From Gremmenia infestans (Eukaryota; Ascomycota; Leotiomycetes; Helotiales; Hamatocanthoscyphaceae): a stretch of DNA of 64,000 bases. Shown one piece after another: positions 46,246 through 58,544 of the stretch. The stretch is taken from contig JAFEVB010000022.1 of the NCBI GenBank assembly GCA_032629725.1, forward strand, positions 744,001-808,000. The letters are read 5' to 3'. Every line of letters starts with the position of its first letter. Within the stretch, counting starts at the first letter, position 1. Below the pieces are notes generated by a model. It was not told where the DNA came from, made no database searches, and saw only the letters and a list, made by a program, of their open reading frames with translations. The position numbers were made by a program, and so were the translations under genes.

Positions 46246-48442
46246 ATGCGTACGTTCGCACCAGTTATAGCAGCCTGCACCTGCCTGCTTCAAAATTCGT
46301 GTGCAACGCCTATCGGTAGCACACAGAATGCGCTGCGGATCCCATTGGAGGATCTTACATCCCCATCCTCGCCCTCACACCAACAACACGTTCCATCCTC
46401 GAATCGGCTGCATGGCAGGTTCCTACATATAACCGGTTTGTTGGTCGCACCTAATCTGTTTGTGCAAGGCTGATCAGGTCCCAGATTTGCATCCGGATCC
46501 CTTCTACAAAGTCCACTCGTCCACCGAAGAAGACGACGCCTGCCATCGAGGCAAAGGACCTGCAGGTGTTTACGGCGCCGAGAGTTCGGATTGCGACTCG
46601 TCTTTCACCCTTGTAAATGCGACGTTTGAGTGGATCGAGAAGAATATCAGAGATACCGTTGATTTTGTGATATGGACAGGGGACTCTGCACGACACGACA
46701 GCGATGAGCAGATACCGCGAAACCAGGACGAGGTCCTGAGCACGAATCGATGGATCGCGGAGAAGTTCGCAGAGACCTTCAGTAAATCAGACGATCCTAA
46801 GAATGCTCTGACAGTTCCCATCATCTCCACGTTTGGCAACAACGACATCCTCCCTCATAACATCCTCCTCGCAGGCCCGAACAAATGGTTGAAGACTTAC
46901 GCCGATATATGGGATAAATTCATACCCGAAGAACAGAGACATGGATTTGAGAGGGGAGGTTGGTACTACGTGGAGGTAATCCCTAATAAGTTGGCGGTGT
47001 TCAGTCTCAACACTCTCTACTTCTTTAGCCACAATGCTGCCGTTGATGGTTGCGCTCTGCGCTCCGAGCCAGGCTACGAACACTTCGAATGGCTTCGAAT
47101 CCAGCTACAATTCATGCGAGAGCGGGGTATAAAGGCAATCCTTACCGGCCACGTCCCTCCGGCTAGAACGGATAGCAAACAGCTCTGGGATGAAAGCTGC
47201 TGGCAGAAATATACCTTGTGGCTTCAACAATATCGGGATGTCATTGTTGGTGGTATTTACGGGCACATGAATATCGATCATTTCATGCTTCAGGACAGCA
47301 AAGAGATAAGTATTCTTGAATCTGCAACATCTGGAGAAGTCAGAGGCATGATGGATGACGAATTTTCTATTCAATCTGCAAACGATTATTTGGAAGAGTT
47401 GCGGAAGCACTGGTCGGACCTGCCAAACCCTGCAGCAGCGATCAAGGAAAATCCCACCAAGAAAAACAGGGACAAAAAGGGGAAGAAAAGCAAGAAGGAC
47501 AAACTGCTCAAAAAGATTGGTGGTCCATGGGGCGAACGGTATTCCCTCACCAATGTCGGACCCAGTGTTGTCCCGAACTACTTTCCTACGCTGCGGGTTA
47601 TCGAGTACAATATCACTGGACTTTACCAGGTGGTAAAAGCAAGCACTGAGAAACTCGATTGGCCTGCAGAAGATTATGACTTCATGGACGACGAGGAAAA
47701 CTACTCCGACTTCGATGAAGGCGCAGACAATGACCTGTCAATCGCCAGGGTACAGAAAACGGAGGGCAAGAAGCATAGAAAGAAGCATAAGAAGAAGCCC
47801 ACGAACCCTGATCTACTGGTTCCATCCCCACCTTCCAAGAGCTCGCCTCCTGGACCCGCATATTCACCTCAAACCCTGACAATGCTGGGTTATACTCAGT
47901 ACTTTGCAAACCTGACATTCCTCAATAACGTCGATTACGTTGATCCTGATGTCTCTGAAGATCACATCGATGCGGAAAAATGGCGTGGCGGTAAGCACAA
48001 GGGCAAGCACCCTAAAAACAAGGTCCCCAACCCGAAGCCCTTTCAATACCAAGTTGAATACGATACCTTCACCGATCCGATATACAAGTTAAAAGATATG
48101 ACGATACGAAGCTATATCAAACTTGCTCACAGAATTGGCCAATACAAACCGGAGAAGGGAGACGAAATTGACGGAATGCTGGAAGATCTCGAAGATGATG
48201 TCTTTGAAGAGGACGACGCCAACAAGTCTGATAGCTATGATGACGAAGTTAATGCAGAGAACCATAAGGATAAGAAACATCATAGACAACATGAGAAGAA
48301 CAAAGTCTGGTTGGGTTTCATCAGGCGGGCGTTCGTCGGTACATTGGAAGAGGAAGAGCTGCACAACTTCGAGAAACCTCTGGAAATCGATCCGTGGGAG
48401 CAATATTCAGGAACGATTGATATACATGATGATGAGCTATGA
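46246..48442 (+). CDS. PPN1: Vacuolar endopolyphosphatase Ppn1
   Basis: Cleaves inorganic polyphosphate chains internally in the vacuole. Exons are 46246..46435 and 46485..48442 with a 49-nt intron, giving 715 residues; the junction forms FLHITDLHPDPFYKVHSS, the conserved start of the metallophosphoesterase domain. Metal-site blocks in order: ITDLHPDP, FVIWTGDSARHD, ISTFGNNDILPHN, ILTGHVPPAR and GGIYGHMNIDHF. The N-terminus MRTFAPVIAACTCLLQNSCA is a signal peptide or signal anchor. The C-terminal half holds the family-typical Lys-rich (KKNRDKKGKKSKKDK, KKHRKKHKKK) and Asp/Glu-rich tracts, then NVDYVDPDVSEDHIDAEKW. The length and order match fungal Ppn1. Alone in a gene-poor area: 6.5 kb empty upstream, 2.7 kb downstream. 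Confidence 0.93.
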
Positions 48443-51177
48443 GCGCGGCGACATGCATCTATATGACCTGGCATTGTTCGGAGTTGGTTTGGGTAAATTG
48501 CGACCCTTGGGGCATTTCTTGGCGTTTGGACGGTCTCAATTTTTGATGATACCGTGGGAATGATGACTACAGCACAGTTGAGAATAAATACTGTGTACAA
48601 GTGTTCAACATGTGGCTCTAGGTAAAATGCTGGATTATCGATCATCGGGGGGTTTCGTGTGCACAGCTTTAGTTTGCTATCCTCAATCCAGCAAGAGGTT
48701 AGGCAAGGCCTCATCTTCAATATGTAATATGTGTTGTACCGTTCCTTGTTTAACTTCATGCCCAGCCTGTGCCAAATCTCAAGTGAGGGGGACCGCCTCC
48801 TAATTTATTTCATCACAGCACGTGCAGGATACTATTTCCTTTATCGCAACGCTCGTGCTAGTTTACAAACTTCATTGTGCATTTAAATTTGAATTCGTGG
48901 TTTGAAAATGTCGTCTAAAAAGGTCTGGAAACGTGTAGAATTGTGAATAGTTGCTAGCATTAATTGAACATGTTATTCACTAAGTTATGATCTCAGTAGA
49001 CCCTAAGCATTAAAATCTTGATACTATGCGCTAGAAAGATAGTAATGTAAAATCTAAGAAGTGTTTCCCTTAGAATGTGTGAATTCTATAAGCTCTTTGA
49101 TGTGTGATGTGTGAAATTGTATGATTGTTTTGAGCAACTGAGTTGAAGCTTGCTATTGTGATCGAGAATGTACTAGTGCAATATTATTTTATACTCTGCT
49201 TTTCTTTATGTGATTTTCTTTCTTGATTAAAACTGTGTTTAGTATGCTTTATATCTTAGTTAGGTGATATGTAATAGGAATATATTTGCAGATAGTCTAT
49301 GAACAAAATAGCCTAGGTTCACGTAGCTAGCCTCTAATTTATAGAGACCTCCTTTAAATAATGCCAAAGTCTTCATGTGTCTCTTGCTTTCACAAGCCTG
49401 TCATTCTTACAAGCTTATCATCTTTATAGGCGTTATATTTTTCACAGGATTATCATTCTTATATCACTATCATTTGAATTACTAATCTGTTGATGTTAAA
49501 GAAGCCATTTTAATAGCTTATGCGTTCAAGTGACAGCTGTGATGCATGTATCTGCACGCCTCTATTTCACTCCATGTATACAAACATCAATAACTTAGTT
49601 CATAATGGTCAAGTGATGGGGTAGTGAAAAGGCTTTGTCTCTTTCTCTCCAAAGCCTCACCGGCTGATCGAGTTCCTAACAATCGCCACTCCACCGTCTT
49701 TAATCAAATCCTATAGGTAAAGGTAAGCAGGCACAACTTATCCCATCATTTAACCCGGTACAATCTTGCGTTGCTATAATCTGGGTTCCAGTTATTACTG
49801 ACGTCCTTGCCTCGTATGTTTGGGCTATTGATTTATATCTTCGCTGATCTATGACAACAGCTTTGGATCTCTGTGAACTGGACGGTCAGGGCCTCTACCA
49901 CAGTGTGATGCTCTTAGTATACTTAAGTAAAGTCCAAGCCCGCAGGAACAAACCGAGGCTTGGCCAGGTTTTCAACCCAACAAGATTCGTGGTAGACGTG
50001 AGAATAGAGCCTCTTGCCTCATCTGTGCCATCGAACTTCGAGCAATCAAGAGCGTCTTCAGCTGAAGGTACTACAAGCCATATACACCCAAACTGCCCGT
50101 GCCATCATCTCCCGCGAGCTGGGTTGTCCCCTTTCCCATCTCCAAGATTTGCTCACACCTCACCTTCAAACAGCATCGACAACCTGTTCCTTTATCGCCA
50201 ACTAATACGGTCTTCGCGTCTCGCAGAAGGATCTAGACCCCGAAAGAAGTTAACGATTGCCTGGATGTCACCTCTTCATGGGAGATGATATGCTGGTCAA
50301 CAGGGAAGAGAACCGTGGAGATTAACCTGCCTGACAACCTTGACAATCCCCTCGACAAGCCCCTCGACAACACTACCAGCCGACTCATACTCCCCCCTCC
50401 CACACGCCCGTGCTCCTATCTACCTACAACAAGGCACGAACAGAGCTTCTGCCAACCCGCCCTCGACTCCCTAACGCTCTCTGTGCTCCTGGGTTCTAAG
50501 GAGACGACGACAAAATATTATTGAGTATTCTACTCTTTGTTCCTCTCTTTGCTCCTCCTGCGTAAGTCTACAGAATCCTTCTAGCATATCTCTACATCTC
50601 TAGTGGCTTATCCCCTCAGAACAATCCAGATGGTCATCAAATTGAACTAATAACGCCGTCGTCGCAGGATCTAAGCCATTCAATCTTTTCTGCATCACTT
50701 TCGAAACCATCATTCCTTTCTCTACACCACCACATGCTATTGCCACATCTTGCGCATCCTGATCCAGCATCTTCAACCTAGCAGCTCAGCGAAGGGCCAA
50801 AGAGACCACACAAGTACAAGGTACCACTTCAAACGAAGAAAGGGGGCGCGAATCCAGAGGTAACTCAGAAACCTCCTGCTGCCCACCCCCTCGCCCTATT
50901 ACAGCAACTAACTCTTAGTGAGCAGGAGTGTGACGTTCGAATACCTACAAGAAACATCCTACTCACAAAGGCAAACGGTCACCTCCTTCCAATTCGAATT
51001 AAATTCGATACTCTCTTCCCGAATCACAAAATGCACTACAAAACTTCCACCGCAACTTGATACTACCACGACGTGGCCTTCCAGTTGAGGCTTATCGACT
51101 TTTACACTCTTTTCGCAACCAGATCCACCTCAATTAAGCTTGAATCTCTCTTCCTAACACGAATAAACCTACATATA
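48443..51177. other. 2.7-kb intergenic region, probably including a long 5' leader
   Basis: The left part (about 48800-49600) is AT-rich with irregular TATCATTCTTA/CTTATCAT repeats. The right part (about 50150-51177) is C/T-rich and A/C-rich, with short CTCGACAA repeats at 50340-50372, which looks like promoter and 5' leader of the gene at 51178. A 145-codon frame at 49851..50288 has no family similarity; a translated upstream ORF cannot be excluded. Confidence 0.45.
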
Positions 51178-53011
51178 ATGTCCGCCGATCGAGATTCTCG
51201 AAGGTTGTACTTTGACAACGACCAGCAGACGGCGATGCCCGCTGACCAAGTACAAAACCTGCCCTATGCCCCAATCATAGACGACCGACAACGGCAACCA
51301 TCCTCATTTGATAAATTTGATAGCTCCTACAACAACGGTTATCAACTATCAAGAATACCTCCAAATCAAGCTCATGGTCAGGCCATCCATCATGGCTACA
51401 CCCCTTCACATACGCCATCCTTTTGGCAAAATGGTCGTCTGGACCAGAACATTCGTCGACCAAGTTTGGTGCCAGATCCTTTTATGCCCAGCTACGGGTG
51501 GGAGGGTGAACGCCGGTCTGCTCCTGGTATGTGCGATCTTGATGGTCCTAAGCCGCCGTGGTTCACTCATGATTATCTAGCGTATACACCTTGGCACCCA
51601 GCCCTTCAACCACCCTACAGTCCCTACCCCAATGGCTTCCATGAGACTTATGGATATCATCACCAAGGTATGATGCACAGCGGGTTTGGGAGTCCTAGAT
51701 TTGTTGATCCGGAAATGCCTCGATTATCTATTACGCAACACCTGAGAAATGAACGCCGAGAACAAGATGGCATGGCCAATAGCAAGTATCTAATCAGAAG
51801 AGATAGTAGGCAACAGGACAACGAGCTTAGCGGGCTAGAAGTTTACAATGGCCATTATAGAGCTGGCCAAAGTGTACAACAAGAAACCGATGCTGGACCA
51901 CCTCGACGTCAAGATATAGATTTGCCATCGTTGAAAAATCAATCACGCCCGAGACAGCGAAGTTTTGGTCAACTTCTCCCTCAAGCCCCCTACGATAATG
52001 GCCCACATGGACCTCCACTTACCTTTCAAACTCCATCTCATTTGACGGCTAGAGGTTTGCTTCCAGAGGGCGGCCATTGTCTTAGACCCCAGGCGAGGGC
52101 TGGGGTCGAGCGACAAGGTCCGCGGCATATGGGTGAGCCTTTAAATGCCATGGTTCCAGGCCCATCAAACAATATCAGACACCCCGGCACAACACTGAAC
52201 GCTTTCTTGGCCGACGACTGGTATTCGAGTGTCTGGGGGGCAGCAGAAGACTCTTCCATGGAAACAGGTGATGTTCCTAAGAAGAGGGCTAGATTCGAGT
52301 CGCCCGAGTATCAGGTCATTGAGGGTGAAGCTTCTTCAATTAGCCATGCATCAGACGAGGAAGAACCCGATTCTACGATTACTACGCTGGCTGATGAAGC
52401 CTGTCAAAGAGGTGACGGCTCTGATATGGTGTCCCCGGACAAAATCCCAGAGAACAACAGTAGAAAAGCTCAAGGTCCTAGCTCTCGTGGTGGCAAAGGC
52501 TCCCGAGGTGGCAAAGGTTCCCGAGGTGGCAAAGGTGCTGTTGGTACTCCTAAGAGGATGCGAGTCGCGGAGGTTGTGCCCTTTCTGCCATTTCTCAACT
52601 ATTGCTAACGTTAGAACTTCATAGAGCAACATAAAGGCTCGTGCTAGAGTTACTAAGCCCAAGGAGAAGGCGAACAAGCCTCGCAAGCGTGCATCTGCGA
52701 AGAAGGAAGATGCGCTTGAGGAGGCTCTTCTTGCTAAAATAGAAGCATCGTCTGAGGCGGTACCTCGTCCCTTTACGACCGGAAGTGGAACTCAGCAATG
52801 TCCTACTGCCTATGAAATGCAGGATGAGACCCGAGCTCTGTCTCCTGAAGTAAACTAGTAGCCCTTGTAAGTACTTTTCAATGCTGACTTTATGAAGGTG
52901 TCTGAAACCGAAACGGAGAGAATAATCAGGACTTTGAGTGAGGGGTTCGCTGCTGAGAAGGCCGCTGAAAAGGCTGCCACTGCTCAGGACGAGGACGAGG
53001 ATGGTGCTTAA
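51178..53011 (+). CDS. Uncharacterised basic protein with an RGGKG repeat
   Basis: Not recognised. Exons are 51178..52572, 52625..52849 and 52898..53011, all in phase 0, giving 577 residues. The first 300 residues are disordered-looking and rich in His, Tyr, Pro, Gln and Arg (PPYSPYPNGFHETYGYHHQG). A putative NLS (KKRARFESPE) lies near 400, followed by an acidic Ser patch (SHASDEEEPDSTI), a triple SRGGKG repeat (about 436-453), a second basic cluster (KPKEKANKPRKRASAKKE) and a charged, Ala/Glu-rich C-terminal helix (GFAAEKAAEKAATAQDE). Start chosen as the first ATG after a C/T-rich leader. A nuclear or RNA-associated role is inferred from composition only. Confidence 0.68.
52483..52536 (+). 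repeat. 18-bp coding tandem repeat (SRGGKG)3
   Basis: Three adjacent 18-bp units with only third-base differences in the first unit encode Ser-Arg-Gly-Gly-Lys-Gly, an RGG-like motif. Confidence 0.85.
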
Positions 53012-53675
53012 GTCTTCTACGACAGTGTGAAGAGTTTACACATGCATTGCTTCACGTACCTCTCCCCCTTTGTACCAACACCACATCCAGACGGCGAGAC
53101 CCTACAATCCTTTCCTTTTCCGCCAGCACGCTATTTCTCCAAGATAGACTTGGAGCTTGAGCCAGAAAGAATATATCCAGCATGACTTCACAGATCGATA
53201 ACCCAACCTTTAGGCCTACGAGGACTTCCTTCCATACTACCATTTGGGATATATCTTGTGGGCGAAGGGGCCGCAAACATATGCGTTGCTTTACCCACGA
53301 CTACGACCTTTTGAACTAAGGTTTCTTTTTTGTATATTAGAAACGCGTTGATTTTTTACCGCACTTTAGAAAGCTAACTAGAAAGCATTCGTTGCCTTGA
53401 CCAATTACTGCATGAATGATTCATTGTATTTGGTAAGAATGTGCCCGACCCCAACTCCTTACCTCATTTTCAGAAAAAGAACAAGAAAAGAATATCAGAA
53501 AAGTAGCTCTTGCTCACTCTCATGAATGGAATAGACAATTTAATATCAGTTCATCAATTTATCCTAATACAATCCATCATCATGATATATAATCCCTTTC
53601 CCCCTATTTACGCTAAATTCGCAGCCAAAAATACTCAAATCTTACAAGATCTTCCCACGTACATCACACACCAAT
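53012..53675. other. Convergent 3' intergenic region
   Basis: 664 bp between the basic-protein gene and the CorA-like gene. No gene or structured element is visible. Confidence 0.45.
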
Positions 53676-55621
53676 CTACCTTTCAACCCCACGAACCTTC
53701 CTTATCCTCGCCATAACACTATGCCGAAACCACCTACCACAATTCTTCATTATCCCATCCAGCGTCTCCGTAAACCACATCAACAGCCTGCTAAAGAAAA
53801 ACAGCGCCAGCACCGAAATGCTCATGATGACCGCAAACGCATACCAGTACTGCTTGGCCGTGTACACGCCCTGCAGGTCGTCGATTTGAACGGAGAAATA
53901 GGATGTCATGAGGCTGACGGGCAGAAAGACAACGGAGAGTTTGGCTAGCAGGGTGGCGGCGCGGGAAAGGCGAGCAGTGGCTTTGGAGTCTTTTTGGGCA
54001 TTGATATTAAAGTACTGAAGCGTGGGTGTTAGTGAAGGTCGAACTTAGAGGGGGGAGACTCACTGTATTCCTCAGTGCGTCTTTTTCATCCAGGAACTCT
54101 CTCGTCTGGCTGAGAATCAAGAGTTGTAACCTGTCGCCTAGACGCTCAAACCGAGCTCGCGCTGATCTAGCTACTACTACGGGGTTTTCTCTCTCGGCTG
54201 TAAGGGTCGGTCCGGTAGCGCTTAGGCTCATGCTCATGCTCCTACTACGAGGGGTTGCGAAGCCGTTGCCATTAGTTGTTGCTGTTCGGGGTGGCTCGAG
54301 GATTCGTTGCACGAGATTCTTGTAGCCTTCGTAGACGTGCTGCATTTCTCGAATTCGACTGCCGAGGACGTGGAGTCGGGGGATAATTTCGATGTCTGGC
54401 ATGTCATAGGATTTCTTGGTCTGTAGATGTTAGTAAAATGTAGTTGGTGGGGAGGAGTAGGTGTATTTTACCGTACTATCAAAGATTTCCTTTTGCTGTG
54501 AACAATTAGCGATATTCTCCGTGAAGAATTGGTGAGCGTAAGCGTACTAAGCTTTTCAGTTCTTTGCCAAATACTTCTACAGTAGAGTAGACAGCGCGCC
54601 AGTCGTCAAAGAGATAGTAAAATAGATTGCTTGAGCCCTCCGATCCAGGATCATCAATATCCAGGCCTTCCAAAGCTTGCCGAACCGACTGCATGGAGAG
54701 GGGGTCTGTGGAGTCATTTTTGACTTTCGAAAGCTGCTTCAAGACGCTAAGCAGATTTAAACGCGTTAACTTTAGGTCCTCCTCATTTAGTCTTCCGGGG
54801 TTTTCTTGGAGCGAAATGACAGTATCTAGGAATGTTAGTAAGTGCTTTAGACCGTACGATATATGTGATCCTTACTATCATTGCATAGTATCAACCATGA
54901 GTATAACCGACGCTGCTTCCCCTCCACCTCTACCGTGCCATTTGTATGGTTTTCGGGAGAATCGTGCTTCTTTCTGTGCATCCAATTGGCACCAATACAT
55001 ATAACTAGACACAATATTAGGCTATGCCAACTGCTGGAAACGCATCCAAACTTACAGCGTCTCCCATAGTCAATAGCATGATAATTTATCATCTGATCCG
55101 CAATGGTATAATGATCAAAAGAACTGCTCTGACTACTTGTGCTGGTCCTAGATTCATCAAGACGCTTCGCTCCAACTTCGGGGTCGTCTTTGGGGAGTCG
55201 GGGCCAAAACGCATGTTTATCTTGTTGCGCAGCCCCCTCCGTCTTTTGTTTTGGTTCCGTGAGGATGATGCCAAGGAGCCTTCGAGAGAACTGATACTTT
55301 TCGCCTAGAAGCATTACTTGTTTCTCTTGTAGATTCGGTGCCCAGACGTTTCTAGCAAGACATGTAATTAGCAGTGAACGTAGCAAGCAAGGCGGAAACA
55401 GCTTCTTACATCCATCGTACAGGCCGACGGTCTGATGGCTGAGGAGTGTGCAATAGATCCTTGAAACGCTTTTCATCCAAATCAAAAGCTATTCGAGCCT
55501 CGTCAAATCCGAATTCGACGACAAAGTTCTTTGTCGACGCGTTGAGAGCTTGCTCCTCACTCTTCTCGTATACCGCGACATCATCGTAGTCTTCGAACGT
55601 GCCTTCCCCATATTGGGCCAT
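53676..55621 (-). CDS. CorA-like divalent-cation transporter
   Basis: Fungal member of the CorA Mg2+/ZntB superfamily. Exons are 55410..55621, 55056..55351, 54876..55004, 54548..54825, 54472..54495, 54064..54420 and 53676..54014, giving 544 residues. A soluble N-terminal region (NFVVEFGFDEARIAFDL … RRPVRWINVWAPNLQEKQ) leads into long helices (QHVYEGYKNLVQRIL; ARFERLGDRLQLLILSQT), then TARLSRAATLLAKLSVVFLP and two membrane spans (SVVFLPVSLMTSYFSVQI; YWYAFAVIMSISVLALFFFS) with a short loop, and a basic tail. The canonical GMN motif is replaced by YFSVQ, as in other fungal CorA-like proteins, so transport activity is not certain. Odd: one exon is only 24 nt, and one 51-nt intron has no stop in frame. 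Divergent from the GNAT gene. Confidence 0.83.
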
Positions 55622-56049
55622 GGTGAGTTATGCTGCCACAGAGGTTTCGAGGGAGTGAAGAAAGGGAACACATGGTGAATATGTACCTTTTGACCCAGGC
55701 GTGTACTGTAAGCGCCTCCAACTGCATGTGCTGGTGCGCGCAGCCTTGTGGTCGCTGCAACTGTGAGACAAGTGGGGCTGGCACAGCTGACACAGCCCGA
55801 AATAACCTCCTGTTCAACCAACCTTCAACGTGACGGACGGGTCACACAAGAGTCAAGACCGACCAAGTGGTACATAACAGACCAAGTATTTTCTTAGACT
55901 GTTCAAGTACCTTCAGAAACATAGCCAGTGCCCCCTTGTCCAACAGTAAAACTTCCTTGCGCAACCCAGCCACCCCACTCCTTGAAAAACTACTTCTTGC
56001 GCGTGTTGATTGCCTTGCTCCTCCTTCTTTCACCTTCTCTTTCTACAAC
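55622..56049. promoter_or_regulatory. Divergent promoter of the CorA-like and GNAT genes
   Basis: 428 bp between divergent start codons; C/T-rich toward the GNAT start, consistent with a leader. No named site. Confidence 0.45.
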
Positions 56050-56776
56050 ATGCCGTTCGAGATATTCCAGATCCCTCGGGTCGATAAGAGTATTCGTGCT
56101 TTCGTGGAACGGTACAAAGAGTTCCGACTTCTCTCCCTGAAGGTTGCACCCGAAGCGTTCGGCTCGACACTCGAGAGAGAGCTCCTCTTCACTGACGAGA
56201 CTTGGTATAACCGTCTAGCAAACCCTAAAGCAGTCACGTTTCTAGCTCTTCAAGGGAGTCGCATCATTGGGTCATTGATAACCGTTGGCCCCCTTCCATT
56301 TAGCCCAGATGAGTACGTGCTTCTTCCTGTCGTCACCTCGACTAAACTTCTATGTATTTGTGCCCCACGACCTTTTTTCTCCTGTACGTCCAAGGGTAAT
56401 ATCTGTCTGACAATCTAGCAGATCGTCTGCCCTCAGTAATCCATGGAATTCGCTAGACGGTGAACTTCCTGGGGATCTAAAAGAATCACACTGGCGTGTC
56501 AATGGAATGTTCACACTTCCCGAAGTCCGAAGACAAGGCGTTGCCAAAGCACTGATGGAGAAAGTTATCAAATTTGGGTCTGAAGAAGCTTCAAGAACTG
56601 GAAGGACGTTTGCAGGAAGTATAGTGGTGGATGCAGACAACCCGGCTGCCAAAACTCTCTACGAGAGCTCTGGATATGTTGTTATCAAAGAGGAGCCCCA
56701 TTCTCCTGGAAGTTCTAGGACTGTTCTCTTGATGAAGTATTCGCCGATCCCGGCTGGGGCCCAAACTCTCAATTGA
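56050..56776 (+). CDS. GNAT-family N-acetyltransferase
   Basis: Transfers acetyl from acetyl-CoA to an unknown amine. Exons are 56050..56312 and 56422..56776 (109-nt intron), giving 205 residues. Seen: N-terminal beta-alpha region (FEIFQIPRVDKSIRAFVERY), VTFLALQGSRIIGSLITVGPL (strands 2-3), WRVNGMFTLPEVRRQGVAKAL (strand 4 and the R/Q-x-x-G-x-A acetyl-CoA loop, here RRQGVA), and ADNPAAKTLYESSGYVVI (motif B, with N, A and Y conserved). This is the complete GNAT fold. The ATG at 56050 follows a pyrimidine-rich leader; an in-frame non-ATG extension upstream is not needed. Substrate unknown. Confidence 0.86.
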
Positions 56777-57530
56777 ACATTTTCGGTGGAATCGAGTAGT
56801 GCCTTTTTGACATTTCGGCAATTTTGGAATCGAAATTCGCATTCTAGGTCCTGATACCTAGGCTATAAACCTCAAGTGAGAAGGTTGTTTTGGATATAGC
56901 TGCGTTCTAATTCCTTTTGTCTTCGATTACCCTCGAGGTCAATGTCTCAACGTTCTCACAGATTTCAAGAGCATCCATCATTACGACATATTATTCAACC
57001 ACGGCATTCCATTTCCAGTTTGCGAAAATCGCTCGCCCTGAGCCTACCTATAATCAACATGGCCTTTCCAGCAGGACAAGTAGGACTGAGGCGTTCCGAC
57101 TGGGCGCAGAGTGCCAGTGCCCCAGCTGTGTCTGTGGCTGTGCACCGCCACACCTTCTGTCTACGAATCAAGTCCAAGCATTTTTGTCCCCTCAACCCCG
57201 TGCTTCCCCAAATGTACCGAAAACAGGGCAGCATGAGTTATCCTGACGTATCCACAACTGCAGGCTTCTCGATTTCCACAGGAAGATGGAAATACCCTTT
57301 TGCCACAATGTGTGTCTCGGAAGATTATTTAGTAGGCGGCTGCGGCTGTGCCTGGTTGATATTGAGCCCTTCACCAGCCACATCTCATCAGTGAAAATAA
57401 TGATGAGACGACGATAGCTACAGAGCGAGAACATGTTTTCGTTCAATTGACTTCTGATCTATACAATAATCACTCCAATCATCTTTCATCATATTGGAAT
57501 CCAGAAAGCAGCTCACTGCAACCCACAAAA
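56777..57530. other. Intergenic region, no supported gene
   Basis: 754 bp upstream of the CFEM gene. A frame at 56942..57394 starts with ATG but is Ser/His/Arg-rich without family similarity, and other frames overlap it; left out. Confidence 0.4.
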
Positions 57531-58352
57531 ATGCTGTCCTGGAACTTTCGCTCCGCTATCCTGGCCCTCTGTATACTACCCCACGCTTACTCGCAATTCA
57601 TCTCCTCCCTCCCACAATGCGTCCAGAACTGCATCACCCAATCAGATGACGAAGACTGCTCAGCCTTAGATATCAAATGTCTCTGCCGGGCCTCAGCAGG
57701 CAACTTCCTGCCAGACCTCATCACATGCATGCACGGCAACTGCGATAATAGCTTAGACAACGACGCGCTCCTCGCGCCGCTACAGCTAGCTTGTCAGATT
57801 TCTGGGACGCCGGTTCCGGATTCTGCGATGCGGAATGCGGAGGATCGGGCGAGTAGTCTGGCAAGTCAGGTTACGACGACAGTTACGATGGGCAGTGAAA
57901 CGAGTGGGAGTGCAGCGGTGGCTACTACTCCGGGGTCATCAAAGTATATTGAGTATTCCGTATCGACTGCTACGATCACTACAGCACAGGGAGGGTCGAC
58001 GTTGACACTTGTGTTTCCGATTACGATTGAGAGAACAAGTACGCTTTCTGGCTCGCTGTCAACGAGTTTGATATCTGCATCCGCAAGTTCCGCTTTATCA
58101 TCATCTGTTTCCCCGACTTCGGGAGTAGCGAGCAGTAGCGGCTTAAGCACCTCGACAGTAATCCCAAAAATAGCACCTGCATCGACGAGCTCTGGTGGGG
58201 AAGGGGCCAGTAAGACCTCTTCCGCGCAATCGGAAGACTCGACGAATAGCTCTCCCTTCAAGGACTCGAATGGTGGTTCGGCGCAGAGGAGCGTAGATAG
58301 TAATTGGCTAGGACTGGCTATTGTAGTTGTTGCGGTGTGTCTGTGGATTTAA
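57531..58352 (+). CDS. CFEM-domain GPI-anchored cell-surface protein
   Basis: Single exon, 273 residues. Signal peptide MLSWNFRSAILALCILPHAYS (ATG at 57531 preferred; the upstream in-frame start lacks a signal). The CFEM domain at about 27-90 has eight cysteines in the family spacing: PQCVQNC, DEDCSALDIKCLC, ITCMHGNC and QLACQ, with the Asp (SALDIKC) that ligates haem iron in known members. A Ser/Thr-rich stalk follows (about 100-245) and a hydrophobic C-terminal tail (LGLAIVVVAVCLWI), the layout of a GPI-anchored wall protein. CFEM proteins act in haem/iron uptake, adhesion or host interaction; which applies here is not readable. No intron, unlike most genes here. Confidence 0.88.
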   Translation: MLSWNFRSAILALCILPHAYSQFISSLPQCVQNCITQSDDEDCSALDIKCLCRASAGNFLPDLITCMHGNCDNSLDNDALLAPLQLACQISGTPVPDSAMRNAEDRASSLASQVTTTVTMGSETSGSAAVATTPGSSKYIEYSVSTATITTAQGGSTLTLVFPITIERTSTLSGSLSTSLISASASSALSSSVSPTSGVASSSGLSTSTVIPKIAPASTSSGGEGASKTSSAQSEDSTNSSPFKDSNGGSAQRSVDSNWLGLAIVVVAVCLWI

Positions 58353-58544
58353 TGTTATATAATGTATGGCTTTATGACTGACGAACAAATTTCAAGAGAA
58401 AATTTTCGGGGGGTTTTATTCTGCATGTTATGTATGTTGTCCCACTGAGGATTGCTAATAACAACAGCAAAGCGATCGACCTAGGCCATTTGCCCAATTT
58501 TCTTAGAATCTCACAAACATCAAAACAGTAATGGACACATGACA

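Noticed and set aside
49851..50288. 145-codon frame in the leader region of the gene at 51178
   Set aside because: No family similarity; rich in Ser/Pro/Arg as expected from translating C-rich leader sequence. A uORF role cannot be tested here.
56942..57394. 150-codon ATG-initiated frame upstream of the CFEM gene
   Set aside because: No motif, overlapping frames of similar length on both strands, and the position of the CFEM promoter.
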